The notes under the pieces: generated by a model
Seen by the model: only the letters and a program-made list of their open reading frames with translations
Told to the model about the DNA's origin: nothing
Databases searched by the model: none
Part shown: positions 1 to 8,570 of the stretch, one piece after another
Position numbering within the stretch: the first letter of the stretch is position 1
Layout of the letters: every line of letters starts with the position of its first letter
Origin: Mangrovibacterium marinum
GTDB taxonomy: Bacteria > Bacteroidota > Bacteroidia > Bacteroidales > Prolixibacteraceae
Reading direction: 5' to 3'
Assembly: GCF_003046625.1 (NCBI RefSeq)
Contig: NZ_QAAD01000002.1
Location: 186,001-250,000 of the forward strand
Length of the DNA stretch: 64,000 nt
Position numbers and translations under genes: made by a program

Positions 1-169
1 CAACACGGCACACCGTGGGGTCGGAATAGAAACCGGGAATAACCGGATTGCGATAAGTAAGCTGTTCGCCGGGATTGGCAGCGGCCGCAAACGGATTGGG
101 ATTGGGATTGATCTGGGCATGGAGCCCAAGGCTGCAACAAAGTAGTAGCCAAAGGATGTGTCGTTTCAT
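1..169 (-). CDS. Secreted glycoside hydrolase family 43 enzyme (5' end only)
   Basis: Only the first 56 codons lie in the window; the gene runs off the left edge. The start codon at 169 opens a signal peptide (MKRH, then a Leu/Cys-rich core ending LGLHAQ, a likely signal peptidase I site). The mature N-terminus has an Asn-Pro-rich linker followed by NPVIPGFYSDPTVCRV. This is the first blade motif of family 43 beta-xylosidases and arabinofuranosidases, and the Asp in SDP is the general base of that family. It probably acts in the periplasm or outside on hemicellulose or pectin side chains. The exact substrate cannot be told from this piece. The nearby KDG kinase fits plant polysaccharide use, but no operon link is shown. 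Confidence 0.8.
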   Translation of the reverse strand, partial: MKRHILWLLLCCSLGLHAQINPNPNPFAAAANPGEQLTYRNPVIPGFYSDPTVCRV

Positions 170-359
170 CGGTGTTGGGTTTGTTATGTTTTCGATGCCT
201 AAAGCTAACGAATTTGCCCGAGCTGATGCTGCCCTTTAACCCATGATACCCCGTTTGGAAACAAACAGCCCCCTGTTTCCTTGCCTAAGCCGAACGCTTA
301 TTCATCTTGGTTCACCTGTTTCGTACGCCGGCATCCCCGCAACTTTTGCTTTTGTGCCT

Positions 360-812
360 TTATTCTTTCAAGCGAATGGCCAGCATCTCGCCGGTTGCGC
401 AAAGGGTGCCATTGGCGGTCAGAGTCATGTCGATCCAGGCTTTGCGACCTTGGAGACTGCGAAGCTTGCCTTTCAATTCCAGTTCGACACCCATGGGAGT
501 CATCGCTTTGAAGTCGACTTTTAGCGAAGCAGTCACACAACGAACCGGAATTGGAGCTTGCAGAGGAATATTTTCGGCCTGACAGATAAAAGCAGCTGCC
601 GATCCGGTTCCGTGGCAATCGAGCAGCGAGGCAATTAAGCCCCCGTACACACTGCCGGGAATCGCCGTATATTGCTCACCAGGCGTAAAGTGAGCGATGG
701 TTTCGTTGCCCTCGAGGTAAGTTTTTAACTGAAATCCGTTCGGATTATTCTTGCCGCAGCCGTAGCAGTGCGCCAAATTTTCGGGATATAAATCCTGTAT
801 TGCTTGTGCCAT
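360..812 (-). CDS. PaaI-family hotdog-fold thioesterase
   Basis: The product is about 150 residues and has the hotdog acyl-CoA thioesterase pattern: HCYGCGKNNPNGFQLK at the N-terminus, IPGSVYGGLIASLLDCHG (the helix that carries the active-site acidic residue), and a C-terminal strand with GELELKGKL-like and RKAWIDMTL segments. It would hydrolyse a CoA or ACP thioester in the cytoplasm; the substrate is unknown. I chose the ATG at 812, just before the conserved part. An in-frame ATG at 851 would add 13 residues (MSIFLVLWVNEQP) that do not look like the family. No clear Shine-Dalgarno is seen at either. It stands alone, with 190 bases to the GH43 gene and 520 to kdgK. Confidence 0.75.
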   Translation of the reverse strand: MAQAIQDLYPENLAHCYGCGKNNPNGFQLKTYLEGNETIAHFTPGEQYTAIPGSVYGGLIASLLDCHGTGSAAAFICQAENIPLQAPIPVRCVTASLKVDFKAMTPMGVELELKGKLRSLQGRKAWIDMTLTANGTLCATGEMLAIRLKE

Positions 813-889
813 TGGTTGTTCGTTTACCCACAAAACTAGGAAAATTGACATTCAGAAAAAACATTCATGATTCCGGGGAATCACCAACA

Positions 890-960
890 GGAATGAAAAT
901 TTAGGATTTTCCGACGATACTGTTATCGTTGTTGTCACGGGTTGTCGGGTTGTCATTCCA
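890..960 (-). repeat. Dispersed intergenic repeat, copy A
   Basis: Read on the minus strand, this block aligns with 58,677-58,748 on the plus strand nearly without gaps. Shared blocks are GACAACCCGACAAC, AACAACGA, AACAG, ATCGT, AAAATCC and TTCAT. It contains no ORF and lies in the gap between the thioesterase and kdgK. Confidence 0.6.
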
Positions 961-1033
961 CATAGCATCAATGCCGCTTGATAATCCGGCCGCCCTTTAT
1001 CGAAGGTGAGAAGTAAAACGCAAGCTCAAAGCA

Positions 1034-1131
1034 ATCCCGGAGGGATGACATTTGGGTAGCTTTAGTATGTCCGTGGGCAAAATTCCGTCCCTACGGGACG
1101 GTACAATCTACCTCAGATCTTTAGTGCTACC
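1034..1131. repeat. Composite palindromic intergenic element
   Basis: This holds two short hairpins: ATCCCGGAGGGAT (1034-1046) and CCGTCCCTACGGGACGG (1085-1101). The second is enclosed by the inverted pair GGTAGC (1055-1060) / GCTACC (1126-1131). The structure is that of a REP-like element. A partly similar CCGTCCGGTAGGAC follows near 1176. The rest of the 813-1257 gap has no recognisable gene. Confidence 0.5.
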
Positions 1132-1257
1132 TAAACATAATGGCTAAAGCCATTGCTGAGAAGAAATGACCCCCCGTCCGGTAGGACAAAATATCCTCTT
1201 TTATACAAATTAGAATTGACAGAACACTCGCTTAAGCGTCGAAAAAGGAACTTTCAT

Positions 1258-1295
1258 AAAAAAGCTCCGGCCTTTCTCCAAGACCCGAGCTTTTT
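1258..1295 (-). terminator. Rho-independent terminator of kdgK
   Basis: AAAAAGCTC (1259-1267) pairs with GAGCTTTTT (1287-1295). It lies 40 bases beyond the kdgK stop and gives a U-run in the minus-strand transcript. The symmetric A/T flanks would let it work in both directions. Confidence 0.6.
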
Positions 1296-1334
1296 CTGCG
1301 CACTCGTTTATTCGAATATTTCAACGCTTCGATG

Positions 1335-2294
1335 CTAGCGATCCACCGTGTGTATTTTTCCGGTAAAGGCCAGCAGTTGCTCATAGCTGGGGTAACCTTC
1401 ACTATCGCCACGCACCAGGGTTGCCATGGCTCCCACTCCGTTGGCATAGTCGCCCGCTTCCTGAATCGACAAACCTTTCAGACGGCTGCTCAGGTAGCCA
1501 GCGGCAAAACCATCGCCGGCGCCAACGGTATCCTCCAGTTTTTCGACAATATAGCCGGGGACAAACTCGCGTTGTGTTCCATCGGACACCATGCAGCCCT
1601 TCTTGCCTAATTTAAGGGCAATCTCGCTCACCCCCATCGCATGAAAGGCCTTAAAAATCTCGTCGGTATCGGTAGTTCCCAGCAACAGTTCCGACTCATC
1701 GATTCCGGGAAACAAGATATCCACCTCCTTACAAATTTCGAGGATGGTTGCCTTGGCCTGCTCGGCACTCCACAGTTTCAGCCGTATATTCGGGTCGAAG
1801 GACACCTTCACTCCCGCAGCTTTAGCAATCCGAATAGCCTCGAAAACGGTTGCCCGAGCCGACTCGCTGATGGCCGGAGTAATGCCGGTCAGGTGCAAAA
1901 TCTGAGCTCGCTGGATGTATTCCCGATCCAGGTCGGCGGGTGTCAGGAAGCTGGCCGCCGAGTTTTTGCGATAGTAATACACATTGGGGTTCACGTGCTC
2001 GAACAGTTCTTTAAACAAAAGCCCGGTTTGATGATCCGGATCTTCAATCACCCGCGACACGTCGACCCCCTCGCCACGAACCATAAACTGAATGTAGCGC
2101 CCAAACTCGTCGTGCCCTAGCTTGGAAAACCAGCCCACCCGGTGGCCCAGGCGTGCCAGGGCAATAGCCACATTGGCTTCGGCCCCTGCAATCGATTTTG
2201 TAAAGTTATGAATGTGCCGCAAGGGGCCTTTATCGCCCGGACTAAACAGCACCATTGATTCACCAAATGTAATTACCTCCAGATTCTTATCCAT
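1335..2294 (-). CDS. kdgK: 2-dehydro-3-deoxygluconate (KDG) kinase, PfkB family
   Basis: This 319-residue ribokinase/PfkB sugar kinase has FGESMVLFSPG at the N-terminus, the substrate region GAEANVAIALARLG, SFDPNIRLKLW in the middle, and the ATP/anion-hole motif DTVGAGDGFAAGY at 255-267 with catalytic Asp261. The N-terminal and middle motifs match KDG kinases best. KdgK phosphorylates 2-keto-3-deoxygluconate, which is then split by KDPG aldolase, the last step of hexuronate and pectin breakdown. The ATG at 2294 is well placed after GGAGGAG with nine bases of spacing, a strong Shine-Dalgarno for this phylum. The gene is single, with no KDPG aldolase beside it, so another PfkB sugar substrate is possible. 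Confidence 0.8.
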   Translation of the reverse strand: MDKNLEVITFGESMVLFSPGDKGPLRHIHNFTKSIAGAEANVAIALARLGHRVGWFSKLGHDEFGRYIQFMVRGEGVDVSRVIEDPDHQTGLLFKELFEHVNPNVYYYRKNSAASFLTPADLDREYIQRAQILHLTGITPAISESARATVFEAIRIAKAAGVKVSFDPNIRLKLWSAEQAKATILEICKEVDILFPGIDESELLLGTTDTDEIFKAFHAMGVSEIALKLGKKGCMVSDGTQREFVPGYIVEKLEDTVGAGDGFAAGYLSSRLKGLSIQEAGDYANGVGAMATLVRGDSEGYPSYEQLLAFTGKIHTVDR

Positions 2295-2568
2295 TTTTAG
2301 CTACTCCTCCGTTTTAATTTTCAATAAGCAGATCGGTTCAGTTTGCTCCAATTTCGGAGGGTAAAGCTAAGCGATATTTCAGAAAAATGGTGCCGAAACG
2401 AGTTGTTATATAACAGAACGGTAACGTTAACGAAATAGGTAAAACAACGATTACCGCGTTTACTGTACGCTACAGCCCCAATCGTCGAAGCAGCTATTTC
2501 ATCCCTTGGTGTAAGCCCTTGGAACCAATTTCGGAACATTTATTTCCTTAACAAATCAGGCGCTTTAT

Positions 2569-3789
2569 TTAGCTTTTCTCCTTAATCTCCCCTGCCCGTT
2601 TAAGCGACATCCGCGAGGCAATGGGGCCAATAATTTCATGAATCAGGGCCGCACCAATGACAATGCCCATAATGGTTGATCCGGTATCGGCAAAAGCAGG
2701 TTCGTTGGTCAACAACAGCGCCAGACCAATCACAATTCCGCCTTGAGGCAGCAAGCCTCCGGCTGTGTAGCGTGTTACCTTCCGATCCATCCTGAAGAAC
2801 AACGTTCCGGCGTAAATACCGGCAAATTTCCCCATGCCTCGCGCCAGAATATAGATGCCGATCAGCAGGGCACTTCCCCCGAGCGAAGCCAACTGAAGAT
2901 GCAAACCCGAGAGGGTGAAAAAAATCACAAAGATGAGCTCGTCGGTATAGCGTTCGATCAATTTGAAAATCTCATCAGCAATCGGATTCCAATTGGTCAC
3001 TACCGCTCCCAATGCCATAGTTGCCAGTAACGACTCGAAGCCAAAATATTCGGAAATGCCGTAACTCAGACTAACCAAGCCAAAGGTCAGCACAATAAGC
3101 GTTCCTTCGGGCTGCCGGGGAAACAAACGCACAATCCAGCCAAATCCCCAGCCCAACATAGCGCCAATGGCCAGGGCTCCTCCCATATTGGTCAAAAGCT
3201 GCAGGATGACTTTCCCGATATCGGGTTCTCCCTGCCCCACAAAAAAAACGGCAAAAGCGGTGACCAGCGTGTAAATCATGATGCCCACCAAATCGTCGAA
3301 AGCAGCAATTTCGAGCATAGTCGAGCTAACTGCTCCCCGAGCTTTGTACTCGTGAATAACCGCCAAAGTGGCCGACGGATCGGTTGGAGCAGCCAACGAA
3401 GCCAGAACCAGGCTCACGGCCAGACTGATGTTCACCGAGTGGAACAAAGGCAGAAAAAAACGCAGACTCAAAAAAACCAAGGCAAAAACCAATACAAAAG
3501 CAAACAGCGATTCCAACAAAGTTAAGGTCAACAGCTTGCCTCCGGTTTTTCGCAATTGGGCTGCCGAAAGCGATCCGCCAATAGAAAAGGTAATAAAAGA
3601 TAGCGCGATCGTTAACAGCGGATCGGTATGTTCAACAAAGGAACTGGACATGATGCCGGATAAGTCGGGGTTGAGCAGAACTCCAGCCAAAATGTAACCC
3701 GATATTTTCGGCAGCTTGATTTTGGAAACCAGCTCGCCCAGGATGTAACCGGTAAAAATTAAAATTCCGATACTTAGAATGATGTTCAT
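2569..3789 (-). CDS. Cation:proton antiporter, CPA2 (Na+/H+ exchanger) family
   Basis: This is an inner-membrane protein of 406 residues with about 12 hydrophobic segments. It starts MNIILSIGILIFTGYILGEL and includes KLPKISGYILAGVLLNP, typical of the first helices of CPA2 exchangers, and SLAAPTDPSATLAVI in the helix-5 region, where the Asp residues carry cation and proton. The C-terminus is GGLLPQGGIVIGLALL. An upstream in-frame reading to 3906 adds 39 residues with no family match, while the ATG at 3789 follows AGAAGGAG at good spacing, so I use 3789. Its probable role is pH or Na+ homeostasis. It is divergent from the CHAD gene; ion specificity cannot be read from sequence. Confidence 0.85.
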   Translation of the reverse strand: MNIILSIGILIFTGYILGELVSKIKLPKISGYILAGVLLNPDLSGIMSSSFVEHTDPLLTIALSFITFSIGGSLSAAQLRKTGGKLLTLTLLESLFAFVLVFALVFLSLRFFLPLFHSVNISLAVSLVLASLAAPTDPSATLAVIHEYKARGAVSSTMLEIAAFDDLVGIMIYTLVTAFAVFFVGQGEPDIGKVILQLLTNMGGALAIGAMLGWGFGWIVRLFPRQPEGTLIVLTFGLVSLSYGISEYFGFESLLATMALGAVVTNWNPIADEIFKLIERYTDELIFVIFFTLSGLHLQLASLGGSALLIGIYILARGMGKFAGIYAGTLFFRMDRKVTRYTAGGLLPQGGIVIGLALLLTNEPAFADTGSTIMGIVIGAALIHEIIGPIASRMSLKRAGEIKEKS

Positions 3790-3947
3790 AGCATAAACTC
3801 CTTCTGTTGATTTCAACACGACTAAAGTTAGCCAGCAGGCATGACAAAGAAAAACTGAACACCAATTATTTACCGTCGAATGCAAAAACCTTCGTCCCCA
3901 AAACAAGTATCTTTAATTAAAAAGCAAACGGTATTAACACGGAACGA

Positions 3948-4778
3948 ATGGCAAACAGTCTGGCAACCGAATACCTGCGACACAGCCGGCGCTTTCTGAA
4001 GTACCTGGATTACTGCCGTAGCAGGTTGAATGAAAAAAATATTCATCAGCTGCGCACCAGCCTCAAACGCCAGCTTTGCTTTGTGAAGTTTTATGGCTTG
4101 ATGGCGCAACAGCCCGATGTGCTGGTCGAAGCAAAAAGTGCGATTGCAGGCATCTACAAAACGGCTGGTGCCATCCGCGAACAGCAGCTTAACAGCCAGC
4201 TCAGCCAACGCCTGCTTGCCACAACCGACAAAGCTTACCTCCGGCAACTGGAACAAGCAGAACAGCTGTATCGGGAAGCGATGAAGCAGGAGCTTGCAGC
4301 CTTTGACACCACCAGCTACCGAAAACAGCTTAGCCGAATGGCCCGAAGGATGAGGTCTGCGTCGGAAGCCCTGCTCTGCCGGCAGGCTCAGGCTTTTGTC
4401 GGGCAAAAAGTTGAAAAAATTAACCAACTGCTCAGTTTCCGCACCGACGATGAGCGGTATCATGCCTGCCGGAAACACCTGAAACAAACAGCTTTCATGA
4501 TTCTATACCTGGGCAGTGCTCACGGCTGTATGCCGCTGCCCGATTGGGGAGATCGCTTCAAAAAAATCGACTTGCTGATCGGCCATTGGCACGACTGCCA
4601 GCAATTTCAACACAGCTACAACCAAGCCATGCGGACTCATCGCCAGCCCCACAAGCCAGCGCCCGTTTTAAGGGCCATGCGAAAACTGAAACGGTCCAAC
4701 GCCAAGCGGATTGCGGCCTTGCACCGGCAGCTAAATCGTTTGCTACCAGCACTGGCTCAGGCTTACCGCACAGCTTAA
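3948..4778 (+). CDS. CHAD domain-containing protein
   Basis: This 276-residue, very basic, all-helical protein has the CHAD (conserved histidine alpha-helical domain) pattern. The N-terminal HQLRTSLKRQLCFVKFY matches the family's VHxxRVxxRRxR motif. HACRKHLKQTAFMILYL is the second HxxRxxxKxxRY-like motif, and LIGHWHDCQQFQ is the final LGxxHDxxxL motif. CHAD domains bind polyphosphate through these His and basic residues and often sit beside polyphosphate genes or fused to CYTH; neither is present here. It is divergently transcribed from the antiporter. Cytoplasmic or polyphosphate-granule location is inferred from the family. Confidence 0.75.
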   Translation: MANSLATEYLRHSRRFLKYLDYCRSRLNEKNIHQLRTSLKRQLCFVKFYGLMAQQPDVLVEAKSAIAGIYKTAGAIREQQLNSQLSQRLLATTDKAYLRQLEQAEQLYREAMKQELAAFDTTSYRKQLSRMARRMRSASEALLCRQAQAFVGQKVEKINQLLSFRTDDERYHACRKHLKQTAFMILYLGSAHGCMPLPDWGDRFKKIDLLIGHWHDCQQFQHSYNQAMRTHRQPHKPAPVLRAMRKLKRSNAKRIAALHRQLNRLLPALAQAYRTA

Positions 4779-4789
4779 CAAACATCAAG

Positions 4790-4814
4790 GCGGCTGCGGG
4801 GTTCCGGCAGCCGC
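4790..4814 (+). terminator. Stem-loop after the CHAD gene
   Basis: GCGGCTGC (4790-4797) pairs with GCAGCCGC (4807-4814), 11 bases after the stop codon. There is no T-run, so it is a weak terminator or only an RNA 3' end stabiliser. Confidence 0.35.
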
Positions 4815-5207
4815 TTCCAGCCAGGGACGGATACGAAAACAGGGACTAACCCGTAGTCCCCGTCGTCTAACAAATAATTGCTGCATGGCACTTATCGCCA
4901 GCTTCTTTTGTGTCTATTTGAGTCAACCGATGTGCAAACAGTTTTTAGGTCCAGTCTGTCGACAAAGGCTTTTGTCATCGTCCCCACCGCCTTGCTTCAT
5001 CCTGTTTGGCCTATACAATTTACAACATCGCTAGCTAATGACCATGATTTTTTCGAAAAATTAACGAACGATTATTGCCTCGAGAAAAGAACAAATGCTT
5101 GCTCGATACCAGGGTTCTACCTTCGAACAAGCGATACAGAGGCCCCCTCGGGCTATAAACAAGAACTACGGGTAAAAAAATAGCATCGGCCTTCAGAAAA
5201 GCACACG
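4815..5207. other. Gap without a supported gene
   Basis: The gap lies between the CHAD gene and the converging GT9 gene. The open frame at 4878-5183 has no family resemblance and irregular composition, so I do not call it. No repeat or RNA was recognised. Confidence 0.4.
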
Positions 5208-6254
5208 TCATTGCAGCGAGCGGTTGAGAATAAAAGCAATTCGGTCGGCCACCTGCTTTACGCTAATGTACTGCATACAGCGTACATCGCCGTAGATACA
5301 TTTTTTATTGCCAAAAACCGAACAGGGTCGGCAAGCAATGTCGGGACCATTGTACTGAATCAGATTATCGTCCGACTGGTGATACGGAGCAAAGCCCAGC
5401 GAAGGATGTGTGCCTCCCCATACCGAGACAACAGGAACACCAGCCATAGCAGCCAGGTGCATATTAGCCGAATCCATCGACAGCATTACATCGAGATGAG
5501 GCAGCACTTGCAACTCTTCAGCAAAGTTGATATGATGGGCTGCCACCAGGCAATGGTCAAATTCGGCAGCCAGCGAATCGAGGATCTCCATCTCTGCTTT
5601 ACCGCCACCAAAGAGCACTACTTTCGCTTTTGGAACCTGCCGAAGCACTCCTAACAGCTCGCGAATTTTATCGACGCCCCACACCTTCTGCCGGTGCTTG
5701 GCAAACGGAGCAATACCGATCAAGGTTTCTACCTTGGCAGCATCCAGCGTTAAGAGTTGAAGCGCCTGCTCGCGCGGCGTTGTGCGGAACAGCGGCGGTT
5801 GCGGCAAGATAAAGCGGTAGCCCGCTTCAGAAAAAGCAGCGGCATAACGGTCGATGGTGGAGGGCAACTGCCGATGTGATTTGTTTTTTACAGCCTGCCG
5901 TTTTTCGACACGCCCTTTCCGAAAGGCGTGAACCTTCACTCCTCCCGCCCTAAAATAACTGTTCAGGATGAAAGTCCGCAAAACCTGGTGCAGGTCGAAC
6001 ACTTCGTCGGGATTAATCTCGCTCTTCAGCCTTTTGTACAAACGGAACAAACCAGTCACCCCCTTGTGCTTTCTTTTTAAATCGGAGGTAACGGGATACA
6101 ACCGCTCAATGCCCTCAAAAACCGGGAACAAAAATGGCTGGGTCAACAAATAGATCTCCAGGTCTTTGTTGGATTCCAAAACACCTTTCAGAACCGGAAG
6201 CAACCGCACGATTTCACTAAGACCTGCATAGCTATAAACCAAGATTGTTTTCAT
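5208..6254 (-). CDS. Glycosyltransferase family 9 (heptosyltransferase-like)
   Basis: This 348-residue GT-B enzyme starts MKTILVYSYAGLSEIVRLLP, the family's N-terminal Gly loop and LP motif. The second Rossmann half has FGGGKAEMEI and MLSMDSANMHLAAMAGVPVV, the GT9 motif in which the Asp and nearby residues bind the ADP-sugar. A Cys-rich tail (CRPCSVFGNKKCIYGDVRCM) is common in the Bacteroidota branch of this family. It probably adds a heptose or similar sugar to the LPS core on the inner leaflet. It is last in the minus-strand glycan operon, 45 bases after the preceding GT9 gene. Confidence 0.85.
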   Translation of the reverse strand: MKTILVYSYAGLSEIVRLLPVLKGVLESNKDLEIYLLTQPFLFPVFEGIERLYPVTSDLKRKHKGVTGLFRLYKRLKSEINPDEVFDLHQVLRTFILNSYFRAGGVKVHAFRKGRVEKRQAVKNKSHRQLPSTIDRYAAAFSEAGYRFILPQPPLFRTTPREQALQLLTLDAAKVETLIGIAPFAKHRQKVWGVDKIRELLGVLRQVPKAKVVLFGGGKAEMEILDSLAAEFDHCLVAAHHINFAEELQVLPHLDVMLSMDSANMHLAAMAGVPVVSVWGGTHPSLGFAPYHQSDDNLIQYNGPDIACRPCSVFGNKKCIYGDVRCMQYISVKQVADRIAFILNRSLQ

Positions 6255-6299
6255 GCCTACCTCCCATCTGAAATCACCGACTTCCTTTTCTACCTTACA

Positions 6300-7361
6300 T
6301 TAAACATGTTCATCTAAAAATCGGGTCAATTTTGCTTTGAATAATTTAGGTTCAAGTAAGTTGTAATAGGCCACATTGCGTTTCGCCATTGTACTCTTTG
6401 CCTTGTCTTTAAACAACTCCGGATAGAAATCCTCCAAATGAATGGCGATATGGTTCTTTTCCGAATTTGAGCTCCACCCCGCTTTATCAGTCATTGGCGC
6501 AAAAACACATAAGGTTGGAATCCCCAATGCCTTTGCCATATTCACGGCTCCACCTTCATTACCGATTAAAACTTTACATTGTTTCAAAACCGCCAGAAAA
6601 TCCCGCATTGACCTTGCAAATACGTCGAACCGAATACATGACTTACTACCTGCATTACATAACTCATAGACTTTCTGGGCTTGTTGCTTTTGAGAAGGAA
6701 TATAATTGAACAAAACAATCGGATTCACTAGCTCTTCACAAACCTGGTCTATCATTCTTGCCATAAATAGATCAGGATAGGACTTACTTTTACTACTTCC
6801 CAAGACACTAACCATGATCAATTTGGAATTATCTTCAATGTTATTTATTGAAAGGAAATTACTTGCTTGTTCTTTTTCATCTTCCGAAATAAATATTGAA
6901 GGTTGCGTTACGATCCGGTGTTCGCTCAACCCGAAAGGCTCTAACAACTGCAACCTGTTTTTAATAGCCAACCGCATTTGCGGATCCGGCTCCGAAAAAC
7001 GCACATAGGTCAAATCATAGACCCACCTGGAATACCATTTCCTCATCGAAATTTTTCGGGGTGAATTCGCGAACAGGGAAATTAAATTGCTCTCTATTTT
7101 GCAATATGCGTCAATTACAGCATCATATTTTACTTTACCAATGATTTTTAAAAACCGGTATAGTTCCTTTTTTTTACGGTAATCTTTTTTAAAGACAATT
7201 ATATGATCAATGCTGGGATGATTTTCAATTACACCAACAGTCTGCTCATTAACAACGTAATCGATCACACAGTCGGGATATTTAATTTTTAAATTATCGC
7301 AGATAATGGTGCTAGTCAGTACATCTCCGATCATTTTCTGCTGTATTACCAGGAACCTCAT
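6300..7361 (-). CDS. Glycosyltransferase family 9 (heptosyltransferase-like)
   Basis: This is a second GT9 enzyme, about 353 residues: MRFLVIQQKMIGDVLTSTII is the typical start, followed by GNEGGAVNMAKALGIPTLCVF, the family's nucleotide-sugar motif (here Gly-Asn-Glu instead of Asp-Ser). The open frame extends to 7526, but the added 55 residues overlap the preceding GT2 gene and match nothing, so I take the ATG at 7361. Base composition is more A+T-rich than the GT9 gene downstream, and the two GT9 proteins differ considerably. Its role is probably LPS or surface-glycan core extension. Confidence 0.8.
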   Translation of the reverse strand: MRFLVIQQKMIGDVLTSTIICDNLKIKYPDCVIDYVVNEQTVGVIENHPSIDHIIVFKKDYRKKKELYRFLKIIGKVKYDAVIDAYCKIESNLISLFANSPRKISMRKWYSRWVYDLTYVRFSEPDPQMRLAIKNRLQLLEPFGLSEHRIVTQPSIFISEDEKEQASNFLSINNIEDNSKLIMVSVLGSSKSKSYPDLFMARMIDQVCEELVNPIVLFNYIPSQKQQAQKVYELCNAGSKSCIRFDVFARSMRDFLAVLKQCKVLIGNEGGAVNMAKALGIPTLCVFAPMTDKAGWSSNSEKNHIAIHLEDFYPELFKDKAKSTMAKRNVAYYNLLEPKLFKAKLTRFLDEHV

Positions 7362-7450
7362 ACTATTTAATTCAATTGCTATTAAAAACTCACTATTTAC
7401 ATCTGTTTTTAGAAAGCCCGATTCATCAAGCCGTGCAAAACAACATAAAA

Positions 7451-8374
7451 CTACCCGATTATTTGCTTTTGCTTCAATGAATGAGAAAGGGGGGCTCCAA
7501 CCAACAAACAGGCAAGCAATTTCCAATACCTCGGCTTAACAATACTGACGACAAAATATCTAAAAATTAAAAGATATTTTAGCGCGATGTAGAACAAAAA
7601 TCCGTTATGTTTTCTGATGACATATAATAGTGAAATTCTACGTTCTATTTTGATGTCTATCGACTTCTGCGTACTTCCCCCCTCGTAATGAACGTAGCTG
7701 GTTTCAGGCAGTAAGTAGGTTTTGTAACCTTTGGCTGCCGAAATTCTTTTGCACAAATCAGATTCTTCATAATACAAAAATATGTTCGTATCAAATCCAC
7801 CAACCTGATAGAAGGCATCGGCACGTACAAACATGAAACTCCCTTTCACACAATCGACAATCGTTGGGAGCTCAAAAACTCCTTTATTCGGAGGATATTT
7901 CTTCGGAAAGAGAAACTCCAACACATATCGCCCTAGTAGTTCGCGTGAAATTGATGTATAATGATCAAACGAACTCACCGGCTTTCTTTCCTCATTTACA
8001 ATTATTGGTGCACAAACTCCTGCCTGTACCGTCCGTTCCATAAACTTAAAACAACTATGAAGAGAGTCCTGAACAAGAACGGTATCATTATTAATAAACG
8101 CCAGATATTTAGAAGGTTGTGCGTTTTGAACCCCTATCATGTGCCCTCCTCCAAAACCCGTATTAATTTTACTTCTTACCACAGTAATACGGGGGTCACT
8201 TAAGCTATCAACATAATTGGATAGTAAATGATAATCATCAAGATCTGAAGCATTGTCAACAACAACAATATGAAACGCTAAAGCTTTAGATGTATTTTTC
8301 AACAGCGATTCAATGCAGCTTTTTGTATATTCTGCGGTGTTAAAATTTATTATAATAACGCTAATATCTAACAT
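7451..8374 (-). CDS. Glycosyltransferase family 2 (rhamnosyltransferase-like)
   Basis: This 307-residue GT-A enzyme opens with MLDISVIIINFNTAEYTKSC, has HIVVVDNASD, the donor-site motif FINNDTVLV (an Asn-Asp-Asp-like DxD variant) and GGFDTNIFLYYEESDLCKR, the acceptor and catalytic acidic region of the WbbL-like branch. The ATG at 8374 is used because the frame extension to 8488 adds 38 residues before the first beta strand. A C-terminal hydrophobic stretch (FLFYIALKYLLIFRYFVVSI) suggests membrane attachment. It would transfer a sugar, perhaps rhamnose, to a lipid-linked glycan. Confidence 0.8.
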   Translation of the reverse strand: MLDISVIIINFNTAEYTKSCIESLLKNTSKALAFHIVVVDNASDLDDYHLLSNYVDSLSDPRITVVRSKINTGFGGGHMIGVQNAQPSKYLAFINNDTVLVQDSLHSCFKFMERTVQAGVCAPIIVNEERKPVSSFDHYTSISRELLGRYVLEFLFPKKYPPNKGVFELPTIVDCVKGSFMFVRADAFYQVGGFDTNIFLYYEESDLCKRISAAKGYKTYLLPETSYVHYEGGSTQKSIDIKIERRISLLYVIRKHNGFLFYIALKYLLIFRYFVVSIVKPRYWKLLACLLVGAPLSHSLKQKQIIG

Positions 8375-8570
8375 ACACAACTTTTGATAATGTAAAAAGG
8401 CAGCTCCCGAAGGGGGGAGACTGCGCAAATCTGATCTTGGATTTGACTCCTTGGTATTCAACCTGAACATAGAAATTCCCCCAATCAATTTCCGGGTTCA
8501 GATAACTTCTTTCTTAAAAAACACAACGACGTCGAAAACCAAAAGCGAACTATGATATTGCTAAAATGAT

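Noticed and set aside
1153-1338. 61-residue open frame on the plus strand after the palindromic element
   Set aside because: It crosses the kdgK terminator and the end of kdgK on the other strand and has no domain.
2321-2539. 72-residue open frame on the minus strand upstream of kdgK
   Set aside because: No family resemblance, irregular composition, and it overlaps the palindromes of the likely control region of kdgK.
4878-5183. 101-residue open frame on the plus strand
   Set aside because: No recognisable domain, no ribosome site, and composition unlike its neighbours; more likely a random frame in a spacer.
6300-7526. Longer start for the second GT9 gene (7526)
   Set aside because: The extra 55 residues overlap the GT2 gene and match nothing; the typical GT9 N-terminus begins at 7361.
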